From Paenibacillus phoenicis (GTDB lineage: Bacteria; Bacillota; Bacilli; Paenibacillales; Paenibacillaceae), in assembly GCF_034718895.1 (NCBI RefSeq), contig NZ_JAYERP010000001.1, positions 1,116,001 to 1,180,000 on the forward strand: a DNA stretch of 64,000 nt, in the 5' to 3' direction. The notes beneath the pieces are model-generated. The model was not told the origin of the DNA and searched no databases. It was given only the letters and a program-made list of their open reading frames with translations. The translations under genes and the position numbers were made by a program. Positions within the stretch are counted from its first letter, which is position 1. Every line of letters starts with the position of its first letter. Of the stretch, positions 16,445 to 24,411 are shown piece by piece.

Positions 16445-16936
16445 ATGAAGACTCGTTCTATGGATTTGCTTTACCGCGAATATAAAAATGACGTTTTTCG
16501 ATATTTGTATAGTATGTGCCGTAACTCGCATATCGCTGAGGATTTGATGCAGGAGACGTTTTGCCGGGCGCTGATGCACCTGCACGAAGCAGAGGGGAAA
16601 AGGGCCAAGGCCTGGCTTCTTCGCGTCGCCCATAACGCTTATATCGACTTGCTGCGGAAGGAAAGCCGGTCGTCCTCGTACGAAAATGAATTTTTCCACC
16701 GTTATCCGAGTGACGATACACCGGAGAAATCCGTGCTTGGCGAGGAAAACCGCCGGGAACTATACGCGCAGCTGGCTTTTTTGCAGCCCAATCAACAACA
16801 TGCGGTGCTGCTGTATGACGTACAGGGCTTCTCTTATCAGGAGTCGGCGGATTTGATGGGCATCTCGTTATCCCATTTCAAAATCGTGTTGTATCGCGCC
16901 AGACAAAAGCTGCGCCGGTCTAGAGAAACAGCCTGA
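16445..16936 (+). CDS. ECF-type RNA polymerase sigma factor
   Basis: A 163-residue extracytoplasmic-function sigma factor. Region 2 spans about 5-70 (YREYKNDVFRYLYSM, then EDLMQETFCRAL and AWLLRVAHNAYIDLLRK). Region 4 spans about 105-158 (FLQPNQQHAVLLYDVQGFSYQESADLMGISLSHFKIVLYRARQ core). Such sigma factors usually have a membrane anti-sigma encoded next to them. Here no intact anti-sigma gene follows, only a terminator and a short broken ORF. Proximity to two envelope-type two-component systems suggests cell-surface stress control. Confidence 0.92.
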   Translation: MKTRSMDLLYREYKNDVFRYLYSMCRNSHIAEDLMQETFCRALMHLHEAEGKRAKAWLLRVAHNAYIDLLRKESRSSSYENEFFHRYPSDDTPEKSVLGEENRRELYAQLAFLQPNQQHAVLLYDVQGFSYQESADLMGISLSHFKIVLYRARQKLRRSRETA

Positions 16937-16994
16937 TCTTATATACTTATACTTAATCATACTTAACTATCTAAATATGAAATTTTCACCTTTG

Positions 16995-17018
16995 AGGCTG
17001 CCTTTGGGCAGTCTTTTT
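16995..17018 (+). terminator. Terminator after the ECF sigma gene
   Basis: AGGCTGCC/GGGCAGTCT hairpin with one G-U pair, followed by T5. Confidence 0.75.
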
Positions 17019-17097
17019 GGTTTGTTCTCTGTTCAATTCGGTTTACTTGATGTAGGATATTACCAGAAATCACCTGAACTGAAGGAGGACGAAACCC

Positions 17098-17254
17098 ATG
17101 TCGAAGTTGCCATATCATCTGCAAGACTGCGTTTCATCTGGAAGCCTCGCCGCTGGGCCAAGGTCATTTGCTGGAGCATGAGTTACTGAAAGGCATAGAT
17201 TCAGGCGATCGATGGGTTAAACCGCAACCAACGTTTTGGGTCGGATCCGGATAA
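17098..17254 (+). pseudogene. Possible frameshifted short ORF
   Basis: An ATG with an excellent AAGGAGGA ribosome site opens a 27-codon frame beginning MSKLPYHL and stopping at 17181. A one-base shift near codon 8 opens a longer protein-like frame (FHLEASPLGQGHLLEHELL, then DRWVKPQPTFWVGSG) to the stop at 17254. The strong ribosome site and the two complementary frames suggest a small gene disrupted by a single-base indel. Alternatively the 27-residue peptide is real. No family was recognised. Confidence 0.35.
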
Positions 17255-17313
17255 AAACGTTCCAAAGTAAATGAAGCAAACCATCCTATATCAGATAAAA
17301 ATGTGAGGTCAAG

Positions 17314-18558
17314 ATGAACCAGTCAACCGCCGTCAAAACGGCTAACCCTGCATTCACGGTCTATCCGATTCTTTTTGCGATCAGCACGGTGCATTTATTA
17401 AACGACACGATGCAATCGGCGATCCCGGCCTTATTCCCGGTGCTGCGCGAATCACTGTTGTTATCCTATGGCCAAATCGGCTGGATCTCATTTGCCATGA
17501 ACATGACGGCCTCCGTGTTCCAGCCTTTGGTCGGTTTGTACTCCGATGTTCGGCCTCGGCCTTACATCCTGCCGCTCGGAGTTTGCTTTACGCTGGCGGG
17601 CATCGTCATGCTAGCCTTTGCCCCCAGCTATCCTTTTATTCTGCTGGCGGTGACCTCTATCGGGCTGGGCTCGTCGGTGTTCCACCCGGAGTCGTCGCGC
17701 GTTGCTTATTTGGCTGCAGGTACGAGACGCGGGCTGGCGCAGTCGATTTTTCAGGTCGGCGGGAATATCGGGGCTTCGTTAGGTCCAATCATGTCCGCTT
17801 TGATCTTTATCCCTTTGGGTCAGACTAGCGTCGCTTGGTTTGCTTTGGCGGCAGTGGCGGCGATCGTCATCCAGTTTTTCGTGGCAAAATGGTACAGCGG
17901 GCAGGATCTGAAACCGCGTAAGCCGCGTACAACAGGTTCGGCAGCCGCGGGCGGAGCCGCTCGGCCGAAGAGCCGCCTCAGCCGGGGCAAGATCATACTG
18001 GCCATCACCGTGCTGGTGCTGTTGTTATTCTCCAAAAACGTCTACTCGATCAGCATCTCGACGTTTTATTCGTTTTTCCTAATGGATCACTACGGTGTTG
18101 CTAAAGATACGGCTCAATGGTATATTTTCGCCTTTTTGGCAGCTTCGGCGGTGGGAACGTTTTTTGGCGGGCCTATCGCGGACCGGTATGGTCGGCGCAA
18201 CATCATATGGGTATCTATTCTCGGGACGGCGCCATTTTCGCTGCTGTTGCCTTATGCCAACCTGTTCTGGTCCGGTGTACTCGTCGTGATTGCCGGCTTG
18301 ATCATGTCTTCGGCTTTTTCGATTATCGTCGTGTACGCGCAGGAGCTGCTGCCGGGGAAGGTCGGGCTAATCTCCGGTCTGTTCTTTGGCTTGTCCTTTG
18401 GGCTTGGCGGCTTAGGGTCCGCTGTGCTGGGGAACTTTGCCGATCAGGCAGGCATTCTGTTCATCATGCAGGTGTGCTCCTTGCTGCCGTTGATCGGTCT
18501 GCTCACCGTGTTGCTGCCCAAGGATGAAGCATTAAAACAGCAGGAGGCGGGGAGCTGA
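17314..18558 (+). CDS. MFS efflux transporter, Fsr (fosmidomycin resistance)-like
   Basis: A 414-residue transporter with 12 predicted membrane helices and a hydrophilic central loop (about 195-228). The N-terminal half resembles Fsr-family drug exporters: HLLNDTMQSAIPALFPVLRE, then a loop 2-3 motif, then SIGLGSSVFHPESSRVA and SIFQVGGNIGASLGP. The family exports fosmidomycin-like and other small molecules; substrate here is unknown. Its stop overlaps the next gene's start by one base. Confidence 0.88.
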   Translation: MNQSTAVKTANPAFTVYPILFAISTVHLLNDTMQSAIPALFPVLRESLLLSYGQIGWISFAMNMTASVFQPLVGLYSDVRPRPYILPLGVCFTLAGIVMLAFAPSYPFILLAVTSIGLGSSVFHPESSRVAYLAAGTRRGLAQSIFQVGGNIGASLGPIMSALIFIPLGQTSVAWFALAAVAAIVIQFFVAKWYSGQDLKPRKPRTTGSAAAGGAARPKSRLSRGKIILAITVLVLLLFSKNVYSISISTFYSFFLMDHYGVAKDTAQWYIFAFLAASAVGTFFGGPIADRYGRRNIIWVSILGTAPFSLLLPYANLFWSGVLVVIAGLIMSSAFSIIVVYAQELLPGKVGLISGLFFGLSFGLGGLGSAVLGNFADQAGILFIMQVCSLLPLIGLLTVLLPKDEALKQQEAGS

Positions 18559-19145
18559 TGATGCCAACGATTGCAGGTGCAGCCGATTTGCGCGAGGCGA
18601 TCCGTCGTCAGCCGGAGATAATGGCCGATCTGCAGCTTGTTGCTGAGCTGAGGTTGCCTCAGGGCTGCATTGCCGCCGGTTATATCCGCAACTTTGTCTG
18701 GGACGTGCTTCATGGCTATGCCGAACGGACGCCGCTGCACGATGTGGACGTGCTGTATTATGATCCGGCGTGTCTGGATGAAGAGGCGGAGAAAGTTTAT
18801 GATGCACGGCTGCGCGAACGAAATCCTCGGCTAAATTGGTCGGTGAAAAATCAGGCGCGCATGCATTTACGTAATGGGACGGCCCCTTACCGCTCCGTCG
18901 AGGATGCCATGCGCCATTGGCCGGAAACAGCGACAGCCGTTGGCGCACGCTTGAACGCTGCGGGGGAGGTCGAGCTGATCGCGCCCTTTGGGCTGGACGA
19001 TCTCCTGTCACTTCAAGTTCGGCAGGGTCCGTATTTTCACGATCACGACGTGTTCCGGAAGCGGGTCAACGGCAAAGATTGGCTCAGACGCTGGCCGCTG
19101 TTAAAGCTGGTCGAGGGGGAGGAGGGGCTGCGGCTGCCTCATTGA
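18558..19145 (+). CDS. Nucleotidyltransferase-family protein (DUF925/NTP_transf_6)
   Basis: A 195-residue protein with the family core: IAAGYIRNFVWDVLHGY near residue 40, the acidic pair in HDVDVLYYD that would bind metal, and the C-terminal RVNGKDWLRRWPLLKL. The family has a nucleotidyltransferase fold, but its substrate is not known. It is translationally coupled to the MFS gene (TGATG overlap). Start at the first of two adjacent ATGs after GGAGGCGGGGAG. Confidence 0.87.
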   Translation: MMPTIAGAADLREAIRRQPEIMADLQLVAELRLPQGCIAAGYIRNFVWDVLHGYAERTPLHDVDVLYYDPACLDEEAEKVYDARLRERNPRLNWSVKNQARMHLRNGTAPYRSVEDAMRHWPETATAVGARLNAAGEVELIAPFGLDDLLSLQVRQGPYFHDHDVFRKRVNGKDWLRRWPLLKLVEGEEGLRLPH

Positions 19146-19175
19146 ACGAGGGGGTATCGCCAAGACCTAACAGAT

Positions 19176-19359
19176 AACGGACTCAGATGACGTTATTTTG
19201 AGTCCAAACGCTTAAAATCGATAATTAACGGACTCCAGAGACCTTATATCCTGGAATTTGCTCCTTTCAAGGCAAACCAAGGGCTAATAACGTCATTGAG
19301 GTCCGTTAGATTTTTTACAAGCACAAAATCAACGAAATAAGGACTCTGAGGTCCGTTAG
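19176..19359. repeat. Cluster of four intergenic inverted repeat units
   Basis: Four copies of a unit close to TAACGGACYC...ACSTTAT occur in the gap between two genes. Two lie in forward orientation (19176-19199 and 19226-19245) and two in reverse (19286-19308 and 19337-19359). Unit 1 pairs best with unit 3 and unit 2 with unit 4. Reverse units are followed by T-runs, so they may also act as terminators. No protein-coding signal was seen in this 320-base gap. Confidence 0.65.
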
Positions 19360-19467
19360 GTTTTTATGCAATCCCTTCCGGCAACAAAACTTCCTGCTTC
19401 TCCCTGCGTTTCATGATAAAATTTGATTATTATTGGTTTTGATCCATACATAGGGAGAGTAGGATAC

Positions 19468-19866
19468 ATGAAGAGCTCAAAAGGGTATTTTTATTATTTT
19501 ATCTGGATGCTGGGAGCGCTGGTGCTGATGTATTATGGGCATCAGTTTATCGACATGATGAACAACAAGACGCAAACGCTGGGTAAAATCGATTACGGCT
19601 TGATCGGCAAAATCGTGTACGGGTTAGCATTTGGATTGTATTTAAGCTTCCTGAACGGCTTTCCAAACCGGCGGAAGTTCCATCGGCCGCTGTTTGCTTT
19701 CGTATTTGTACCGAGCTTCCTGTTGCTGATCTATCCGATTATTACAATTTATGTGAAACAGATTTATATCGTAGGTTATTTCGAGATCGTGCGAGATCCG
19801 CAACTGTTTTTCTTTGGGATGCTAAGCGCTTTATCTTTGATCAAAAGTACGTTTGCGACGCGTTAA
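19468..19866 (+). CDS. Small integral membrane protein, unknown function
   Basis: A 132-residue protein with four predicted hydrophobic segments (about 7-22, 45-62, 72-92 and 110-126). Loops are rich in Lys/Arg on one side. No motif or family was recognised. The ATG at 19468 follows GGGAGAGTAGG; an upstream in-frame TTG at 19423 has no ribosome site. It could be co-transcribed with the dehydrogenase downstream (48 bases). Confidence 0.7.
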   Translation: MKSSKGYFYYFIWMLGALVLMYYGHQFIDMMNNKTQTLGKIDYGLIGKIVYGLAFGLYLSFLNGFPNRRKFHRPLFAFVFVPSFLLLIYPIITIYVKQIYIVGYFEIVRDPQLFFFGMLSALSLIKSTFATR

Positions 19867-19914
19867 GCTCGTTAGAAGGTGACTCAATATCCGGCGATGG
19901 AGGAGGAAGAAGAA

Positions 19915-20805
19915 ATGGCAAAGATTTTAGTGCTTGGCGGCTCTCGTTATTTTGGCAAAAGATTGGTTAACCTGCTGGCAAGTTCGGGCTTGCACGAGAT
20001 AACGGTTGCGACCCGGGGACAAACGGAGGTCCAGTTTGATTCTCCAGTTACGCAGCTGCGGCTGGACCGTACAGATGAGAAATCGTTGCAAGCGGCGGCT
20101 GAGGCTGGACCTTGGGATCTGGTGTACGATAACATCTGTTTTTCGCCTAACGAAGCGCTTGCCGCGGTGCGGGCATTCAAGGAGCGCGTCGGGAAATATA
20201 TTTTGACCTCCACCTTATCCGTCTACAAGTTGGGTAAATCGCCTTTAACCGAAGCTGATTTTGATCCCTATCATTATGAACTGAAGCTTGGCGATAAGCA
20301 GGCGTTTGATTATGGGGAAGGAAAACGGTTGGCTGAAGCGGCATTCTTCCAACAGGCAGATTTTCCGGTGAGCGCCTTGCGGATTCCAATTGTATTAGGG
20401 CCGGATGATTATACACGGCGGTTGCATTTTCATGTCGAGCATGTTCAGCAGGGGTTGCCGATTGGCGTACCGAACCCGGACGCGGCGATCTCGTTTATCA
20501 CTTCGGCGGAAACGGCGAAGTTTCTGGCCTGGCTGGGGGAATCCGAACTGACCGGGCCGATTAATGCTTGTTCCGATGGGGAAATTACCATTGGAGAAAT
20601 CATCCGCCTCATTGAATCCATCACCGGCAAAACAGCGTTGATCGAACGCGAAACGGCTCAGGAGCATCGATCTCCATTTGGCATCCCAAGCTCGTGGGTG
20701 ATGGACAATACTAAAGCGCATGAGGCGGGATATCGTTTCGAAGCGCTGGACGATTGGCTGTCGGGGTTAATCTGTCACATCGCGGAAAGCGGACAGAAGG
20801 GGTGA
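19915..20805 (+). CDS. NAD-dependent epimerase/dehydratase-like (extended SDR)
   Basis: A 296-residue Rossmann-fold protein with the glycine motif LGGSRYFGKRL at residues 6-16 and conserved YILTSTLSVYK (active-site region), then YGEGKRLAE in place of the classical YxxxK. It is closest in style to plant-chloroplast-like and bacterial NAD-dependent epimerases acting on nucleotide sugars or RNA-binding relatives. Substrate unknown. ATG at 19915 was chosen because GGAGGAGGAAG precedes it. The classical SDR gene follows 10 bases downstream. Confidence 0.85.
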   Translation: MAKILVLGGSRYFGKRLVNLLASSGLHEITVATRGQTEVQFDSPVTQLRLDRTDEKSLQAAAEAGPWDLVYDNICFSPNEALAAVRAFKERVGKYILTSTLSVYKLGKSPLTEADFDPYHYELKLGDKQAFDYGEGKRLAEAAFFQQADFPVSALRIPIVLGPDDYTRRLHFHVEHVQQGLPIGVPNPDAAISFITSAETAKFLAWLGESELTGPINACSDGEITIGEIIRLIESITGKTALIERETAQEHRSPFGIPSSWVMDNTKAHEAGYRFEALDDWLSGLICHIAESGQKG

Positions 20806-20815
20806 GTTTCGAGAC

Positions 20816-21565
20816 ATGTCTTTTGCAAATAGGACTGTGATTGTAACGGGAGCGGGGCACGGCATCGGCCGCGGTGTGGCGGAAGCTTATGCCCGGGAAG
20901 GTGCGTCCGTCGTACTGGCGGAGCTTAATGAAGAAACCGGCAGAGCGGCGGCGGAGGCAATTCGCAAGGCCGGGGGCCGAGCCCTATTCGTGCCTTGTGA
21001 TGTGCGCCAGGAGGCTGATATCGTTCGCTTAATGGAAACGGCCGAGCGTGAGTTGGGGCGGATTGATATTTTGATCAACAATGCGGGAGTATCGCGGTTT
21101 AAATCCACCTACGAGCTTACGGTAGAGGAATGGGACGATGTGCTGAATACCAACGTGCGCAGTACGTTTCTAGCTTCCCGTGAGATGGCCAAACGTGTGA
21201 AGGGAAGCGGCCGGGGCGGAGCCATCGTGAACATCTCCTCCACGCGTTCGCTCATGTCGGAACCCGGTTCGGAGGCGTACGCCGCCTCCAAAGGAGCGAT
21301 TGTGTCGCTTACGCATGCGTTAGCTGTATCGCTTGGCCCGGATGGCATCCGCGTGAACTGCATCAGTCCGGGGTGGATTGAAACCGGGGATTACGGCGCT
21401 CTGCGCGAGATCGATCACAAGCAGCATCCGGCAGGACGCGTTGGAACTCCGGAGGATATCGCCCGGGCTTGTCTGTACTTGACTCACCCGGACAATACAT
21501 TTGTGACCGGTGCACATCTGGTGGTCGACGGCGGGATGACGCGGAAGATGATTTACGAGCCTTAA
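20816..21565 (+). CDS. Short-chain dehydrogenase/reductase
   Basis: A 249-residue classical SDR. Cofactor motif TGAGHGIGRG at 12-21, NNAG at about 89, catalytic Ser in NISSTRS, YAASK (Tyr-x3-Lys) at about 154-158, and C-terminal GTPEDIARACLYL and VDGGMTRKM. Resembles glucose 1-dehydrogenase/3-oxoacyl reductase-like enzymes; substrate not deducible. Forms a pair with the extended SDR upstream. Confidence 0.92.
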   Translation: MSFANRTVIVTGAGHGIGRGVAEAYAREGASVVLAELNEETGRAAAEAIRKAGGRALFVPCDVRQEADIVRLMETAERELGRIDILINNAGVSRFKSTYELTVEEWDDVLNTNVRSTFLASREMAKRVKGSGRGGAIVNISSTRSLMSEPGSEAYAASKGAIVSLTHALAVSLGPDGIRVNCISPGWIETGDYGALREIDHKQHPAGRVGTPEDIARACLYLTHPDNTFVTGAHLVVDGGMTRKMIYEP

Positions 21566-21703
21566 GACGTGAGCAAAGATGAATCAACATTATATAAGGA
21601 GCTTAAGCATGGGACCGATTTGATCCTTCACTCTTGAACCTAACCTTTTTTTGACCCCGGGGTTTCCGGGTTATTTGGTTTGGAACAAAGGAGTGATACG
21701 GGG

Positions 21704-22969
21704 ATGAAACGGTCCTTTTTTTGGTTATGGAGTTCGCAGACCTTGTCCAACATGGCGGACGTCCTGTATATTGTCGCTTTTATTACGCTGGTACTGGATC
21801 AGACTGGATCCATCATCTTTGCGACATTAGTTCCTTTTATTCGGGTAAGCTCCCAGTTGATCAGCAGCTTGCTGGCTCCCTTGGTGATTGCCAGATTTCG
21901 ACTGACCACAATATTATCGATATCGCAAGGCGGTCAGTTTCTGTTGTTTTCGTTGCTCGCATTATATGTCTCCCCATGGGTTGGCGGAACTGCCCCGGGC
22001 ATTCTGTATGGAATAATCTTGGTGATTTCCTTCCTCGACGGATGGACGACACCGGCGAGGAACGCGTTGATTCCCAGGTTGGTTCAGGACGATACTTTGC
22101 TGAAAGCGAATAGTATGATCGCGGCGACGGATCAAATCATCCAGTTTGCAGGGTGGGCACTCAGCGGTGTGGTTGTGGCGAAGTTTGGTTCGTTTCCGGT
22201 TCTTGTTGCGGTTGCTGGAGCTTACGGAATCGCCATGTTGGCTACGACCCGAATCGTAGATCCGATCGGAGGGGAACCTCGAAATGCAACATCTATGGCA
22301 GCATATGGAGATAGGGGATCCAAACGGGTCATCTCTCATTGGGAAACGTTAAAAGAGGGGTGGATCACCCTATTGCGATTGCCAAGATTGCGCGCATTAA
22401 CCTGCATGGAGATGACGGAACTGTTAGGCAGTTCGGTATGGTCGGGGGCATTTTTGCTTGTGTTTGTGCGCGATATTTTACACCGGGATGAATCGTGGTG
22501 GGGGTATATCAACGCCGGTTATTTTGCCGGGGCCGTATTAGGCGGAATATTGATTGTAGCTCTGGTAAACAAGCTGGAGTATCGGTTGTACCCTGCGCTA
22601 TGGATCGGTATGCTTGGATATGCCGTCTTGACCTTTGCCTTTGCGCTAAACACTTCCGCTGTTTTGACGCTGGGTATTGTGCTCTTGATAGGTCCGTTTG
22701 CCGAACTAGTCGGAGTTGCCCGCCAAACGTATACGCAACGCAGCGCCGATCCGGATCAGTTGCCCAAAGTGCTGTCAGCCCAAGCCGCGTTGCAGAATTT
22801 CCTGTTTGGGATATCTCTGCTGCTCATGAGTTTCGTCGCGGAGGGGGTAGGAATTGTCTACGTTTACTTGCTGGCGGGGGGATGGAGCCTACTTTCGGTC
22901 TTCATCGGTGTACGACATCGTCAGTTATTCCATCAACCTGCACAAAACGAATCGGGATGGTATAATTAG
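21704..22969 (+). CDS. MFS transporter, macrolide-efflux-like
   Basis: A 421-residue, 12-helix transporter. N-terminal FFWLWSSQTLSNMADVLYIVAF and the loop PARNALIPRLV after helix 4 are like MefA/enterobactin-exporter type permeases. The ATG at 21704 follows AAAGGAGTG; a TTG 24 bases earlier would place the start before the ribosome site. Substrate is not predictable. It ends 36 bases before the TIR-like gene, with no terminator between them. Confidence 0.87.
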   Translation: MKRSFFWLWSSQTLSNMADVLYIVAFITLVLDQTGSIIFATLVPFIRVSSQLISSLLAPLVIARFRLTTILSISQGGQFLLFSLLALYVSPWVGGTAPGILYGIILVISFLDGWTTPARNALIPRLVQDDTLLKANSMIAATDQIIQFAGWALSGVVVAKFGSFPVLVAVAGAYGIAMLATTRIVDPIGGEPRNATSMAAYGDRGSKRVISHWETLKEGWITLLRLPRLRALTCMEMTELLGSSVWSGAFLLVFVRDILHRDESWWGYINAGYFAGAVLGGILIVALVNKLEYRLYPALWIGMLGYAVLTFAFALNTSAVLTLGIVLLIGPFAELVGVARQTYTQRSADPDQLPKVLSAQAALQNFLFGISLLLMSFVAEGVGIVYVYLLAGGWSLLSVFIGVRHRQLFHQPAQNESGWYN

Positions 22970-23005
22970 GAAAAGATGATTCGTTTTTCAAGGAGCTGTG
23001 GAGTT

Positions 23006-24034
23006 GTGGATGTGACCAAGCCGAACGTCTTTATTGGATCCTCACGGGAAGCGATGGATATCGCGAACGGGATCCACGCTCAGATCAACCGATATGCCCA
23101 GGTAACTCCATGGTATGCCGGCGCATTTGAAGGCAATGATTACACGATGGAATCGCTGGAGAAGCAACTCCATAAGAATGATTTTGGGGTTTTCATCTTT
23201 GCGCCGGATGACATCGCTTTATATCGAGGGAAATTTGTTTTCATCACCCGGGACAACACGCTTTTTGAGATGGGGTTGTTTTGGGGGAGACTCGGGCGAA
23301 GGCGAGTATTTGCCATCATCCCGCAGGAGATCAGAGAGAGGGATGATCTGATCCAAGGGGAGAACGTTTCAGAATATCATCTCTTATCCGACCTTCAAGG
23401 CTTGACGTTACTGAGATATGAGGTGCGAACGGATGGGAATGAGGAGGCTGCGGTTGCCGTTGCCTGCCGTTCACTGATTAAAGCGATCCTGGCCGAAGGT
23501 GTGTACCGTGATCCCCACGTTGAAATCGCAAGAATGGAAATGGAGCTGGAGCGCAAACGCCGGATCCTTCATCTTTTTTGGACCTATAATAAAAATATAA
23601 CCGTCCCCGATGAACAGGATCGTTACAACGGTTTAAGCGAGGCGATTCGGACGTCGATTATTCCTCCTCCGGGGTATCTGGTTACCGGTGCTGCGCTTTG
23701 GAAGGTACAGGGAGATGAGGGGATTGGGCAAGTCGGCGGCAACGTAGGGAAAGGCCGATTTTTCACCTTTCAGGAGAACCAAGAGCGAGTGGAGTCCGGC
23801 CAGCAGCCGATCTACGTGTTAGATGCGTATTTAACCGCAAAATGGGCTTTCTTTAACCGGCTTGAAGTTGAACAGGTATACATCCTATGCTATCCTTTAG
23901 GTAGAGAGCATGTGCTGTCGGTTCATTTTTCCGGCAGGCATCACTTGACCGACGAGCAGTTAGGCATCATTGTATCCGATAATAATGAACTCTTACGAAC
24001 CATTGATTATATCCTTGGAGGGGATTCGATATGA
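23006..24034 (+). CDS. TIR-like nucleotide-binding protein (PF10137/Cap12-type) with unknown C-terminal domain
   Basis: A protein of about 342 residues. Residues 5-155 form a TIR-like domain: first strand PNVFIGSSREA, the WYAGAFEGNDYTMESL segment, FGVFIFAPDDIALYRG, and RDNTLFEMGLFWGRLGRRRVF with the likely catalytic Glu88. Members of this family are NAD-cleaving effectors in CBASS and Pycsar anti-phage systems. A Lys/Arg-rich helix follows (about 175-190), then an unrecognised domain (about 195-340; PPGYLVTGAALWKVQG, HVLSVHFSGRHHLTDEQ) that looks GAF-like and may sense a signal. The GTG at 23006 has AAGGAG 10 bases upstream; an ATG at 22976 is the alternative. No cyclase is adjacent. Confidence 0.8.
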   Translation: MDVTKPNVFIGSSREAMDIANGIHAQINRYAQVTPWYAGAFEGNDYTMESLEKQLHKNDFGVFIFAPDDIALYRGKFVFITRDNTLFEMGLFWGRLGRRRVFAIIPQEIRERDDLIQGENVSEYHLLSDLQGLTLLRYEVRTDGNEEAAVAVACRSLIKAILAEGVYRDPHVEIARMEMELERKRRILHLFWTYNKNITVPDEQDRYNGLSEAIRTSIIPPPGYLVTGAALWKVQGDEGIGQVGGNVGKGRFFTFQENQERVESGQQPIYVLDAYLTAKWAFFNRLEVEQVYILCYPLGREHVLSVHFSGRHHLTDEQLGIIVSDNNELLRTIDYILGGDSI

Positions 24035-24258
24035 AGCGAGGTAACTTGAAGCTGAAGCAAGGCGCTGCCCCGGTTTCCAAGGCTTCCAAGCGTCTGTCCC
24101 CAGCGATGATGGATGCCAAGACGGCAAAAGGACGCAAGCTGCAAGCCAGCCGTTCCAAAGGCATTCTCTATATTGGACCGTCCGTCGAAGGCGGAGATAA
24201 GGAATATGTGAAGGTACTCACGGGTGACGTAGACCGTACAAAACCTTCCTTCGTTTAA
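24031..24258 (+). CDS. Small basic protein coupled to the TIR-like gene
   Basis: A 75-residue, Lys/Arg-rich protein whose ATG overlaps the TIR gene stop (ATGA), with GGAGGGG 8 bases upstream. The first 45 residues are strongly basic and low in hydrophobics (KRGNLKLKQG, SKASKRLS, AKGRKLQASRSK). The tail has a short strand GILYIGPSVEGG and an acidic turn. No family recognised. Tight coupling and the terminator right after it suggest the two products act together. RNA binding, nucleoid binding or toxin-partner roles are all possible and untested. Confidence 0.72.
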   Translation: MKRGNLKLKQGAAPVSKASKRLSPAMMDAKTAKGRKLQASRSKGILYIGPSVEGGDKEYVKVLTGDVDRTKPSFV

Positions 24259-24273
24259 TCGATCAGCCGAGCA

Positions 24274-24308
24274 GACCCCCATGATCAGCATGGGGGTTTT
24301 CTTTTTTG
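24274..24308 (+). terminator. Terminator after the TIR/small-protein pair
   Basis: CCCCCATG/CATGGGGG hairpin with a 5-base loop, followed by TTTTCTTTTTT. Confidence 0.92.
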
Positions 24309-24411
24309 CTGCAGCAAATTTACATCTTCCTTTCCCTATGCCAAAATGAAAGGAAATGTTGACCATTTCACTCTAACGAAATCATGAAGTTATGCTCAGG
24401 AGGCAAAAAGG

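Noticed and set aside
16977..17189. A 70-codon plus-strand frame starting just after the ECF gene
   Set aside because: It begins inside the terminator and reads through the ribosome site of another small ORF; not protein-like.
18558..19145. Cyclic-oligonucleotide synthase for the TIR protein 4 kb away
   Set aside because: The nucleotidyltransferase matches the DUF925 family, not CD-NTases, and is coupled to an MFS gene instead.
19176..19359. CRISPR array
   Set aside because: The repeats are few, inverted in two of four cases and irregularly spaced; no cas gene is nearby.
23006..24034. Complete CBASS or Pycsar operon
   Set aside because: No cyclic-nucleotide synthase gene lies on either side; only the TIR-like effector-type protein is present.
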